A DNA stretch of 35,658 nt from an uncultured Bacteroidota bacterium (GCA_903861155.1 CAIOTL010000158.1:1-35658); one strand, 5' to 3'. Positions 15,757 to 24,448 are shown, numbered from the stretch's first letter. Translations and numbers: made by a program. Notes: a model not told the origin generated them from the sequence alone.

Positions 15757-17580
15757 ATGCCAAAAAACAAGAAAATTATATTATTTTTTTTACTATTTCT
15801 TTGCTTTCAAATGTCTTTTTCTCAAGAAAATGAGCCCAAAAAAGACAGTTCGAAAGTATATAAGGACATTCAAACTTATTCTAAAAAGCACAAAATCATA
15901 GACTTTTTTCATAATTTAATTTTTGAACCTATCAATCCGAAAAAGAAGAAAGAAAAAAAAGTTGTTCGACAAAGATATCAAGAATTTGAGGGGAAAATAA
16001 TTAGAAATATCAACATTATTACTCTTGATCCTTTTGGATATTCCGAAATTGATTCTACAAAAAAGCCTAAAAGCTGGGTCGAAAAGAACGGTGATTTTTT
16101 GCATATCAAGACTAAAAAATTAGCCATTCAAAATTTATTGCTTATTAGAAAAAACAAACTTTTAGATTCCTTGTTAGTAAAAGAATCAGCCCGTTTAATA
16201 AGAGCTCAAAGCTATATAAGCAGAGTTGCCATCACCACAAAACTGGTTGCCAAGAATATTGATTCGGTCGATGTTTTTATTCGGGTTTTAGACAATTGGA
16301 GCATCATTCCTAATGGTGCATTATCAACATCAAACAGCAATTTAGATTTAAGTGACCATAATTTTATGGGGACCGGCCATACGCTTAATGGCGAATATAA
16401 AAGTAGATTTAGTGACGGAAAAAAAGCTTATAACTTTGGATATATTATTCCAACTATCAAAAACACATTCATTCAAACCACGCTAAATTATTACAATGAT
16501 TTAGATAATTATTATGGCAAAAGCATCACTATTAACCGACCCTTTTATTCGCCTTTTACAAAATGGGCTGGCGGTGTTTACTTGGATCAAAAATTCAGAA
16601 AAGACAGCCTTCCAGATGCCAATTTGATCTATGCCAAACAAAATTTCAAATACGATTCGCAAGATTATTGGATTGGGCGTTCCTTTAGAATTTCAAATGG
16701 GAATACCGAAAATGACCGAACAACAAATGTAATTTTATCAGGTCGTTTTTTGAATGTAAAATATCTAGAAAGCCCAACTATTGCTTATGATCCAATCTAT
16801 TTTTATTCGTCGGAACAATTTTTCCTTTCTGGAATTGGACTTTCGATGCGAAAATTTGTGGTAGACAAATTCATTTTCAAAAACGGAGTTCCTGAGGATA
16901 TTCCCATTGGAAAAATATATGGATTAACCAGCGGTTATCAATACAAAAACAATGTCGGTCGGTTCTATTTAGGAAGTCGATTTTCTTTTGGAAACTATTA
17001 TAAATTTGGTTTTTTGAGTCTCAATTTTGAAATGGGAACTTTCTTTGATAAATCAGTTACAAATCAAACTGCATTTTCTTTTCAAGCTAATTATTTCACC
17101 TATTTAATTGAAATTGGAAAATGGAAATTACGACAGTTTATCAAACCCCAATTAATCATTGGAATTAACCGTCAGAATTCCATTGGTGACCAACTCACCA
17201 TCAACGGAGATTTTGGAATTCGAGGTTTCAACAGCGCCGTTTATGGCACTAAAAAAATGATTATGACTTTTCAAACACAAGCCTATTCACCATGGAATCT
17301 TTGGGGTTTTCAGCTAAATCCCTATTTTAATTATACTATTGCAATGCTTGGAAATGCGACCAACGGTTTACAAAAAAGCAGGGCTTTTTCAAAAATTGGA
17401 ATCGGATTATTAATCAACAATGACTTTCTAGTTTTTCGAACTTTCCAAATTTCACTCGCCTATTATCCAAATATTCCCGGAAACGGGGAGAATATTTTCA
17501 AAACAAATTCATTTGAAACAACTGATTTTGGACTTCAAGATTTTGGCTTGGATAAGCCTAGAACAGTAATTTTTAAATAA
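15757..17580 (+). CDS. Omp85-superfamily-like outer membrane protein
   Basis: 607 residues. Signal peptide (MPKNKKIILFFLLFLCFQMSFSQ) then a basic stretch rich in lysine (about 50-75). Residues 75-180 look like one or two POTRA-type folds (for example ISRVAITTKLVAKNIDSVDVFIRVLDNWSI), and the remaining ~420 residues alternate polar/hydrophobic in beta-barrel style. IRGF at 488-491 in GDFGIRGFNSAVYGT matches the RGF/Y motif of loop L6 in BamA/TamA-type proteins. It is much shorter than BamA (fewer POTRA domains), closer to TamA or surface-antigen-domain proteins of Bacteroidetes. The substrate is unknown; neighbours are two paralogous secreted proteins. Confidence 0.8.
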   Translation: MPKNKKIILFFLLFLCFQMSFSQENEPKKDSSKVYKDIQTYSKKHKIIDFFHNLIFEPINPKKKKEKKVVRQRYQEFEGKIIRNINIITLDPFGYSEIDSTKKPKSWVEKNGDFLHIKTKKLAIQNLLLIRKNKLLDSLLVKESARLIRAQSYISRVAITTKLVAKNIDSVDVFIRVLDNWSIIPNGALSTSNSNLDLSDHNFMGTGHTLNGEYKSRFSDGKKAYNFGYIIPTIKNTFIQTTLNYYNDLDNYYGKSITINRPFYSPFTKWAGGVYLDQKFRKDSLPDANLIYAKQNFKYDSQDYWIGRSFRISNGNTENDRTTNVILSGRFLNVKYLESPTIAYDPIYFYSSEQFFLSGIGLSMRKFVVDKFIFKNGVPEDIPIGKIYGLTSGYQYKNNVGRFYLGSRFSFGNYYKFGFLSLNFEMGTFFDKSVTNQTAFSFQANYFTYLIEIGKWKLRQFIKPQLIIGINRQNSIGDQLTINGDFGIRGFNSAVYGTKKMIMTFQTQAYSPWNLWGFQLNPYFNYTIAMLGNATNGLQKSRAFSKIGIGLLINNDFLVFRTFQISLAYYPNIPGNGENIFKTNSFETTDFGLQDFGLDKPRTVIFK

Positions 17581-17716
17581 GATAAAACAGTTTTAAATTG
17601 TAAAAAAGGCTTCAATTAGCATTCCTTTTTAATGCTTTTGAAATTTATGGCACAGTTATTGAAAATTCCTAAACAACAAAGAGATTTTCAAATAAAAAAA
17701 CTAAAATCCAACCACA

Positions 17717-18247
17717 ATGAAAAATTTAAAATTTACTTTAGCAGCGTTTATCCTTTTATTCACATTACAAACAAACGCTCAATTTTCTATTAATTTAAGT
17801 CTTGGATCAAGAGTTCCCTATCGAAACCATAATCACGATAGAAACAATGTAGCCTATTATTATCTTCCTGAAATCGAAGCCTACTATGATATCAATTCGG
17901 ACGTATTTATTTATAATGGGCCAAGAGGTTGGATTCGTTCTTCTTATTTACCTGATTATTGCAGAAACTATGATGTAAATCGTGGGTCCAAAATAGCTAT
18001 AAATTACAGGGGAAATTCCCCTTATGCCAATTTCGATTCTGATAGAGAACGATACTATCGCAATGACACCAGAAATTATAGAGAAGAATACAATCGTGGT
18101 CGAAATGAAAGAAAAAATGATTACGTAGCAATTTCCAATCAAAGCAGATACCCTACTAATGACAACAACCGCAACAATTACAGAAGTGAAAGAAGTTATG
18201 CTAACAATCGCGAAAACAGACCTGAAAACCATGGAGATCGCGATTAA
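17717..18247 (+). CDS. Secreted protein, paralogue of the 15150 gene
   Basis: 176 residues, the same length as its paralogue. Signal peptide MKNLKFTLAAFILLFTLQTNAQ, then FSINLSLGSRVPYRN and the shared central block VAYYYLPEIEAYYDI, FIYNGPRGWIRS, LPDYCRNYDVNRGSK and SPYANF. The tail (about 115-176) is charged and Arg/Asn/Tyr-rich (YNRGRNERKND, NNRENRPENHGDRD) instead of Lys/Asp/Gly-rich, so the conserved part is the YYYLP-WIRS-RNYD domain and the tails have diverged. No function recognised. A strong terminator follows. Confidence 0.8.
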   Translation: MKNLKFTLAAFILLFTLQTNAQFSINLSLGSRVPYRNHNHDRNNVAYYYLPEIEAYYDINSDVFIYNGPRGWIRSSYLPDYCRNYDVNRGSKIAINYRGNSPYANFDSDRERYYRNDTRNYREEYNRGRNERKNDYVAISNQSRYPTNDNNRNNYRSERSYANNRENRPENHGDRD

Positions 18248-18274
18248 ATAGCTTATGATTGTATAAAAATCAAC

Positions 18275-18305
18275 AACAGGAAATGTAAAGTTTCCTGTTT
18301 TTTTT
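18275..18305 (+). terminator. Rho-independent terminator after the 17717 gene
   Basis: AACAGGAAA (18275-18283) pairs with TTTCCTGTT (18291-18299) around a 7-base loop, followed by eight Ts ending at 18305. Confidence 0.85.
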
Positions 18306-18371
18306 GACCCGTATCCTAACTAAATTAGGTAATTATTTATATCATTTTTTAAATTCCATTTTGATATTTAG

Positions 18372-18379
18372 TACATTTG
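18372..18379 (+). promoter_or_regulatory. -7 element before the PIG-L deacetylase gene
   Basis: TACATTTG matches TAnnTTTG exactly, 22 bp before the ATG at 18402. The -33 region is only T-rich, so the promoter call rests on the -7 element alone. Confidence 0.35.
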
Positions 18380-18401
18380 ATCTTCTTGTAAAATAATCTA
18401 C

Positions 18402-20915
18402 ATGCAAAAGTTTAAAATTCTATTTGGTTTATTCCTTATATTCGGTTTTGCCAATGCGCAACAGCCACAAAAACCAAATTCTGCAGCACTGTACAATCAA
18501 ATCCAAAAGCTTAATTTTCTTGGTTCTGTCTTGTATATTGCTGCACATCCTGATGACGAAAACACCCGATTAATATCTTATTTATCGAATGAAACTAAGG
18601 CACGAACAGGTTATTTATCGATAACGCGTGGCGATGGTGGTCAGAATTTGATTGGTCCTCAATTACGAGAATCATTAGGGGTTATCAGAACACAAGAACT
18701 TCTCGAAGCAAGGAAAATTGATGGAGGTGAACAATTTTTTACGCGTGCCAATGATTTTGGTTTTTCTAAAAACCCAGAGGAAACATTGCAAATTTGGGAC
18801 AAAGAAAAAGTACTTTCGGATGTAGTTTGGGCGATTCGGAAATTTCAACCCGACGTGATTATCAATCGGTTCGACCATAGAACCTCAGGAAACACGCACG
18901 GTCATCATTCGGCATCGGCACTATTGAGTTTCGAAAGTTTTAATTTGGCTAACGATCCAAACATATATCCTGAGCAATTAAAACTAGTTGAAACTTGGCA
19001 ACCCAAACGTCAGTTTTTTAATCCGTCATGGTGGTTTTATGGAAGTCAAAAAAAGTTTGACGAAGCTGATAAATCTAATTTTATTTCGATACAAACCGGT
19101 GTTTATTATCCAAGCATTGGAAAATCAAATCAGGAAATTGCTGCTTTAAGCAGAAGTTGTCATCAATCGCAAGGTTTTGGAAGTACTGGAGTTCGCGGTG
19201 AAGAAACCGAATATTTGGAACTTATCAATGGCCAAGCACCAAAAGACAAATCGTCAATTTTTGACGGAATTGATACTTCTTGGAATCGTGTAAAAGGCGG
19301 AAAACCTATTGGAGAATTGTTGGCAAATATAGCTGCAAAATATGATTTCAAAAATCCCTTGGCGAGTGTTCCTGATTTGGTAAAAGCCTATTCAATGATT
19401 CAAACACTGGACGAAAATCATTGGAAACCCATAAAATCAGAAGAAATTAAGAACATTATTGCCGCTTGTTCGGGATTATATCTAGAAGCCGTAGCCGGAA
19501 ACCAAGAAGCCACACCGGGAAGTACCCTAAAATTAAAACTCGAAGCCATCAATAGAAGCACAATCCCAATGCAATTGTTGAGTTTGACCACTTTTCCAGA
19601 TCAAAAAAACAGAGTCGAAAACGGCGCTTTGAAAAACAATATTCTACACAACATTTCGCTCGATTTACAATTACCCGAAACCTTAGATTATACCCAAGCT
19701 TATTGGCTTAAAGAAAAAGGAACCGAAGGAATGTATTCTGTTTCTGACCGACAAAAAATTGGAATTCCAGAAGAAAAAAGAGAACTAAAAGTAGTTTTTA
19801 ATGTCGAAATCAAGGGAATAGAAATCCCGTTTGAACGAATTGTAGTGTATAAATACAACGACAACGTTAAGGGCGAAATATATACTAATTTAGATATTGT
19901 TCCCGAAATCACAACCCGTATTTTAGACAAAGTGCTCCTTTTTAAGGATACCAAAACCAAGTTAGTTGCTGTAAAAATAAGAGCTGGGAGAGAGGACATC
20001 AGAGGCGATTTACAACTCGAATTACCAGCAAATTGGATTGTTTCCCCAAAATCGATCCCTTTTAATTTAGACAAAAAAGGAAGCGAAGAAACCTTTTATT
20101 TTGAGGTAAGTCCGCCCAATTTTCCTGAAGAGGCTGTTGCCAAAAGTGTTGTAATTATTAACCATAAACGATATGATCAAGAGCAAATCATCATTGATTA
20201 CAGTCATATTTCGAAACAACAAGTGCTGAAACCTGCCGAGTCGAAATGCATTCGTTTTGATTTGAAGACCAATGGAGAGAAAATTGGTTATATTATGGGA
20301 GCTGGGGATGAAGTTCCCAACAGTTTGAGTCAAATGGGTTATAAAGTTATCCTGCTGAATCCCGAAGAAATTACACCCGAAAAAATTAAAAATCTAGATG
20401 TTGTCATAATCGGAATACGTGCTTACAACATCGTAAAAGTATTGGCAACCAAACAAAACATTCTTTTTGATTTTGTAAAAAGCGGAAAAACAATGCTCGT
20501 GCAATACAACATGCCTGGAGATTATGTAACTCCAAATATTGCCCCATTTCCCATGAAAATTTCGGGCGATAGAGTAACCGAAGAAAATGCTGAAGTTCGA
20601 TTTTTGGCTCCCAATCATCCCGTTTTGAATTATCCCAATAAAATCACTTCGAAGGATTTTGAAGGTTGGAAACAAGAACAAGGATTGTATTACCCAAATG
20701 AATTTGACCAAGCTTTCACTCCTATTTTGTCATCGAATGACAAGGGCGAAAAACCAAAAAAAGGTGTTTTGTTAGTTGCTCCTTACGGAAAAGGATATTA
20801 TATTTATACAGGATTAAGTTTTTTTAGGGAATTGCCCGAAGGAGTTTCCGGAGCTTATCGATTGTTAGCCAACATAATTTCCTTGAAATTCCAAGCAACA
20901 ATTCCCCCCCAATAA
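18402..20915 (+). CDS. PIG-L family (LmbE-like) secreted deacetylase
   Basis: 837 residues. Signal peptide MQKFKILFGLFLIFGFANAQ, then a PIG-L zinc hydrolase domain (about 35-290) with the metal motif AHPDDE at 48-53 and the distal HGHHS (His166, 168, 169). The family removes acetyl groups from N-acetylglucosaminyl or related amino-sugar conjugates. Residues 350-590 look like Ig-like beta domains, and 610-830 resemble a class I amidotransferase/ThuA-like fold (YIMGAGDEVPNSLSQMGYKV, LDVVIIGIRAYNI, GKTMLVQYNMPGDY). Found with a tiny membrane peptide and a sodium symporter, it probably cleaves an extracellular N-acetylated compound whose product is imported. The exact substrate is not readable. 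Confidence 0.88.
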   Translation: MQKFKILFGLFLIFGFANAQQPQKPNSAALYNQIQKLNFLGSVLYIAAHPDDENTRLISYLSNETKARTGYLSITRGDGGQNLIGPQLRESLGVIRTQELLEARKIDGGEQFFTRANDFGFSKNPEETLQIWDKEKVLSDVVWAIRKFQPDVIINRFDHRTSGNTHGHHSASALLSFESFNLANDPNIYPEQLKLVETWQPKRQFFNPSWWFYGSQKKFDEADKSNFISIQTGVYYPSIGKSNQEIAALSRSCHQSQGFGSTGVRGEETEYLELINGQAPKDKSSIFDGIDTSWNRVKGGKPIGELLANIAAKYDFKNPLASVPDLVKAYSMIQTLDENHWKPIKSEEIKNIIAACSGLYLEAVAGNQEATPGSTLKLKLEAINRSTIPMQLLSLTTFPDQKNRVENGALKNNILHNISLDLQLPETLDYTQAYWLKEKGTEGMYSVSDRQKIGIPEEKRELKVVFNVEIKGIEIPFERIVVYKYNDNVKGEIYTNLDIVPEITTRILDKVLLFKDTKTKLVAVKIRAGREDIRGDLQLELPANWIVSPKSIPFNLDKKGSEETFYFEVSPPNFPEEAVAKSVVIINHKRYDQEQIIIDYSHISKQQVLKPAESKCIRFDLKTNGEKIGYIMGAGDEVPNSLSQMGYKVILLNPEEITPEKIKNLDVVIIGIRAYNIVKVLATKQNILFDFVKSGKTMLVQYNMPGDYVTPNIAPFPMKISGDRVTEENAEVRFLAPNHPVLNYPNKITSKDFEGWKQEQGLYYPNEFDQAFTPILSSNDKGEKPKKGVLLVAPYGKGYYIYTGLSFFRELPEGVSGAYRLLANIISLKFQATIPPQ

Positions 20916-20937
20916 TTAAGCATTAAAAGATTCAAAA

Positions 20938-21045
20938 ATGGATATAAAGAAAGTGGTAATCTGGAAAAAAAGCTATACTTGGGTTCTTATCATCAATGTC
21001 ATTTATATTTTGATATTTTATCTAATAATGAAATTATATTCCTAG
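20938..21045 (+). CDS. 35-residue single-span membrane peptide
   Basis: ATG at 20938 to TAG at 21045. Sequence is a basic head (MDIKKVVIWKKS) followed by one hydrophobic helix of about 18 residues and a short KLYS tail. The stop is 3 bp before the symporter ATG at 21049, so translation is probably coupled. It may be a small accessory subunit of the sodium:solute symporter. The position is suggestive, but no family is recognised. Confidence 0.6.
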   Translation: MDIKKVVIWKKSYTWVLIINVIYILIFYLIMKLYS

Positions 21046-21048
21046 ACT

Positions 21049-22770
21049 ATGCAACTAATCGATTGGATTGTACTTGTAGTAAGCTTATTATTCATCGTGA
21101 TTTATGGTGTTTGGAAAACTCGAGGAAGCAAGAATGTTGAGGATTATATTCTTGGTGGCAACCAAACTCCATGGCATACTGTAGGACTTTCAGTTATGGC
21201 AACACAAGCCAGTGCCATCACTATCCTTTCAACTCCTGGGCAAGCCTACCATGACGGTATGGGTTTTTTACAGTTTTATTTTGGTTTGCCTATTGCGATG
21301 GTTGTTATTTGTGTGACTTTTATTCCAATCTACCACAAATACAAAGTTTTTACCGCTTATGAATACCTCGAAAAACGATTTGACTTAAAAACTCGTTCGC
21401 TTGCCGCAATTCTTTTCTTGGTGCAAAGAGGGTTGGGAACCGGACTTACCATTTATGCGCCCGCCATAATTTTATCAGCATTATTAGGTTGGAATCTGAC
21501 TATAACGAATATTATCATAGGTGTTTTGGTGATAATTTACACCTTTTCAGGCGGTACAAAAGCCGTAAATGTTACCCAAAAACAGCAAATGTTTGTGATT
21601 ATGTTGGGCATGATTATCACCTTCTTTCTCATTTTGCATTATTTGCCTAATGATATGACTTTTAGCAGCGCTTTGCATATTGCAGGAGCCAATGACAAAA
21701 TGAATATCGTCAATTTTTCATTTGATCCTGAAGAAAAATATACTATTTGGAGCGGAATTACAGGAGGCTTTTTCTTGGCTTTGGCTTATTTTGGAACGGA
21801 TCAATCCCAAGTGGGACGTTATTTATCTGGGAAATCAGTTCGAGAAAGTCAAATGGGTTTGATTATGAACGGACTTTTAAAAGTGCCCATGCAATTCTTT
21901 ATATTACTTACTGGTGTTATGGTTTTTGTGTTTTTCCAATTCAATCCAGTTCCTTTGAATTTTAATCCCAACAACAAAATAATTGTAGAAAGATCTCCTT
22001 ATAAAAATGAATACCACCTCTTGGAAAAAAAGTTAGAGGCACTTTCTGAAGACAAAAAAGTAATTAACTTATTGTATATAGACCAACTCAATCAGGATTA
22101 TGACAACCCAATACTTCGAAAAGAGCTAGTTGGATTATCGGGAAAAGAAAAGGATTTGAGAGATCGAGCCAAAGAAATTATCCTAAAAGCAGACCGCAAC
22201 AGCGAGACCAATGATAAAGATTATGTTTTTTTTCACTTTATCCTGAATTATTTACCCAAAGGATTAATTGGGTTATTGCTTGCTGTTATTATTTCGGCGG
22301 CAATGTCGTCTACTGCTTCGGGTCTAAATGCATTAGCATCAACAACCGCAATAGACATCTACAAACGAAATATAAAAGAAGAAAAATCAGAAAAGCATTA
22401 TGTAAATGCCAGTAAATTTTTCACTTTATTTTGGGGAATTGTTGCCATTCTTTTTGCCAGTATTGGAACGTTATTTGAAAACTTGATTCAATTAGTAAAC
22501 ATCGTGGGTTCCATCTTCTATGGAACGGTTTTGGGTATTTTCTTGGTTGGTTTCTATGTAAAATATGTTCAGGCAAAAGCTGTATTTTACAGTGCTGTCA
22601 TTAGCCAAACTGCCATTTTCGTCATTTATTACTTTGCCATTTATATCTTTCCAAGTGGCGAGGCAAAACTGGGATATTTGTGGCTCAACTTCATTGGGGC
22701 AATGTTGACCCTACTATTGTCGCTAATTATTCAAGCAATTGTTTCCAATGAAAAACTTATATCTAGATAA
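21049..22770 (+). CDS. Sodium:solute symporter (SSS family)
   Basis: 573 residues and about 13 membrane segments. The SSS signature regions are visible: GGNQTPWHTVGLSVMATQAS near residue 38-57, GLTIYAPA, FSGGTKAVNVTQKQQM, and AAMSSTASGLNALASTTAIDIY near 424-445 (the Na2-site helix 8 with SSTASGLNAL). An extra hydrophilic stretch of about 75 residues (residues 310-385, rich in Lys/Glu/Asp) lies in the middle. The substrate is likely the product of the preceding deacetylase, such as an amino sugar or sialic-acid-like compound; that is context-based inference. Confidence 0.93.
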   Translation: MQLIDWIVLVVSLLFIVIYGVWKTRGSKNVEDYILGGNQTPWHTVGLSVMATQASAITILSTPGQAYHDGMGFLQFYFGLPIAMVVICVTFIPIYHKYKVFTAYEYLEKRFDLKTRSLAAILFLVQRGLGTGLTIYAPAIILSALLGWNLTITNIIIGVLVIIYTFSGGTKAVNVTQKQQMFVIMLGMIITFFLILHYLPNDMTFSSALHIAGANDKMNIVNFSFDPEEKYTIWSGITGGFFLALAYFGTDQSQVGRYLSGKSVRESQMGLIMNGLLKVPMQFFILLTGVMVFVFFQFNPVPLNFNPNNKIIVERSPYKNEYHLLEKKLEALSEDKKVINLLYIDQLNQDYDNPILRKELVGLSGKEKDLRDRAKEIILKADRNSETNDKDYVFFHFILNYLPKGLIGLLLAVIISAAMSSTASGLNALASTTAIDIYKRNIKEEKSEKHYVNASKFFTLFWGIVAILFASIGTLFENLIQLVNIVGSIFYGTVLGIFLVGFYVKYVQAKAVFYSAVISQTAIFVIYYFAIYIFPSGEAKLGYLWLNFIGAMLTLLLSLIIQAIVSNEKLISR

Positions 22771-23031
22771 AATTCCTGTTAAAAATTTTAAAATTATATT
22801 TTTATAATTGCTATTCTTTTTTTAAAGACTTATTGTATCTATTTATTGAGATTAGGATTGCGTCTCTATCTGATTTCATACCCTTCCCCATTTTATTTTA
22901 TTTTAAAAAATTATATTTTTCCCATAATTCATTCTCCAAATCTTATGGATTCAGATTTTAAAAAAATATAATACTCTTATTTTCAAATAATTAATTAAAA
23001 CAGGACATTATTGTATTATTTTCCAATAATA

Positions 23032-23043
23032 TGATAAATATCA
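23032..23043. promoter_or_regulatory. Crp/Fnr-type palindrome 1
   Basis: TGATAAATATCA: half sites TGAT and ATCA separated by AAAT, a perfect match to the Fnr core TGAT-N4-ATCA, with A and T outside rather than T and A. 273 bp before the cytochrome ATG. Confidence 0.45.
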
Positions 23044-23115
23044 TTTAATAGGGTGTTTTTATTACTGAAATTTACATGATTAAATACTGGTTCAGTAATT
23101 AACCAATCTATTAAC

Positions 23116-23127
23116 TGATAAATGATT
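23116..23127. promoter_or_regulatory. Crp/Fnr-type half site 2
   Basis: TGATAAATGATT: left half site and spacer the same as in sites 1 and 3, right half poor. 189 bp before the cytochrome ATG. Confidence 0.25.
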
Positions 23128-23147
23128 CAAATTACACCTTTTTAATG

Positions 23148-23159
23148 TGATAAATATTA
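23148..23159. promoter_or_regulatory. Crp/Fnr-type palindrome 3
   Basis: TGATAAATATTA: left half perfect, right half ATTA instead of ATCA, spacer AAAT as in site 1. 32 bp from site 2 (three helix turns), 157 bp before the cytochrome ATG. Confidence 0.4.
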
Positions 23160-23315
23160 CGAAATATACTGTTAAATATTAGTTAATTTACCTTACTAAA
23201 TTACCACTATACCCAACACAAACTATATTAAATAAAAAAAAATAAATGAAACAAAAAACCAGATTAAGCAGAAAAACAAAAAAACAAAACAAATAAATTA
23301 AACAAAAAATTAATT

Positions 23316-24395
23316 ATGAAAACAATAAACAAAAGCATGCTATTACTAGGACTTCTTAGCTTTGTCCTACAGAGTTGTACCCATGACATTTATGTTGATC
23401 CTCAAGCAGCTACAAAAGCGGCATACGAGAATGCAGATGCCGTAAACGGTGCAAAATTATTCAGTAATTTTCAAAATGCAGAAGCTGGATGGCCACTAGA
23501 TGCTGCAGGATGGCCAGATGTTAAATACGCTGCTGATCCAACCATAAACATAAAAGACATTGCAACTTATACCGCTTTGCCAGGCAATGTAACACCAGTA
23601 CCAGCCCCACAAGCTAACAGAAATTTTTATTCTTGTGCAGGATGTCACGCAGTAGACGGAATGGGGAGAGACGGAACAGGCATTTCTAAAAAAACAGCTG
23701 CAAATCAACCACAAATAGCCGTTAGTCATTTAAGAGATACTCGAGGCTGGGATCCTGTAAAATTGTTTGATGCTATTAAAGGTGTGGGTGGTAGAGCTAT
23801 TGATCCAACAAAAACAGCTAATGGTTTAGACCTTACATTAGGCGGTCAAGCTCATCCCGATTTTAGTAAAATCCTAACTGACGATAAAATATGGGATTTG
23901 GTTAAATGGTTAAAAGAAGGAATTGATAATACAAAGGGTGACTTGTATTCTATGTCAACAGTAGGCGTTTTTGCTGTGCCACAAACTGTACCAGCCCCTT
24001 ATGCGCTTTACGATACTACTAAAATGGGATCTGACGGTGATGGAGCCGCAGGTGTAGCGTTTTATACTGCTAAATGTGTAGTTTGCCACGGTGCAGACGG
24101 ATTAGGTACAACAAACGCAGATGGACCGGTTTTAATACCCGGACAAACCAATGGAACTACCAGTGCAGGTGCGGGTCCAGCGGGTCCAGCGCCTACAACA
24201 AAAATGTATGGTGTAGGAGCTTATATGAGATATAGAACTGCTGATGGAATATTTTTAATTCAAACCGGAAAATTTGGTACTATTCCATGGATGGCTGCTA
24301 CCCCAATTGACCAGCAACAGATGAAAGATTTACTAAAAGCATTTAGTGATAAAGCAAGATTCCCAGATGCAACCGTAAAACGTACTAATCCATAA
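23316..24395 (+). CDS. Diheme c-type cytochrome lipoprotein
   Basis: 359 residues. Lipobox LQSC with lipidated Cys21 (MKTINKSMLLLGLLSFVLQSC) places it at a membrane surface. Two heme-binding motifs: CAGCH (Cys107, Cys110, His111) and CVVCH (Cys254, Cys257, His258), in two cytochrome c domains. Downstream Met/His axial ligands are plausible (for example MYGVGAYM after heme 2). It is the first gene of the operon and follows the regulatory region with Fnr-like sites. Electron carrier; the partner is not identifiable, but an outer-membrane or periplasmic acceptor role fits. Confidence 0.88.
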   Translation: MKTINKSMLLLGLLSFVLQSCTHDIYVDPQAATKAAYENADAVNGAKLFSNFQNAEAGWPLDAAGWPDVKYAADPTINIKDIATYTALPGNVTPVPAPQANRNFYSCAGCHAVDGMGRDGTGISKKTAANQPQIAVSHLRDTRGWDPVKLFDAIKGVGGRAIDPTKTANGLDLTLGGQAHPDFSKILTDDKIWDLVKWLKEGIDNTKGDLYSMSTVGVFAVPQTVPAPYALYDTTKMGSDGDGAAGVAFYTAKCVVCHGADGLGTTNADGPVLIPGQTNGTTSAGAGPAGPAPTTKMYGVGAYMRYRTADGIFLIQTGKFGTIPWMAATPIDQQQMKDLLKAFSDKARFPDATVKRTNP

Positions 24396-24448
24396 TACGA
24401 TTTAAATCAATTTTTATCAAAAAACAATTAATTAAAAAATAAATAAAA

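Larger units (their letters stand above)
22771..23315. promoter_or_regulatory. 545-bp regulatory region before the cytochrome operon
   Basis: No gene. Very AT-rich. Contains inverted repeats ATTATTG/CAATAAT (23007-23013, 23024-23030) and ATTACTGAA/TTCAGTAAT (23061-23069, 23091-23099), three TGATAAAT-type sites (separate entries), and an A-rich leader from about 23225 with a possible 16-codon reading frame (23246-23296, Lys/Arg-rich) before the first cytochrome gene. The promoter cannot be fixed, but TA-rich -7-like sequences occur around 23170-23200. Confidence 0.5.

Noticed and set aside
17600..17640. AAAAAGG/CCTTTTT hairpin after the Omp85-like gene
   Set aside because: Seven pairs, mostly A-T, and a 14-base loop; too weak to call a terminator.
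17948..18232. 94-codon minus-strand frame opposite the 17717 gene
   Set aside because: Shadow of the Arg/Asn-rich tail; no start context and no family.
19700..20074. 124-codon minus-strand frame inside the PIG-L deacetylase gene
   Set aside because: Antisense of a well-supported 837-residue protein; composition is typical of a shadow.
22771..23315. Riboswitch in the long leader before the cytochrome operon
   Set aside because: Only AT-rich dyads and A-runs; no structured G/C-containing core of any known class.
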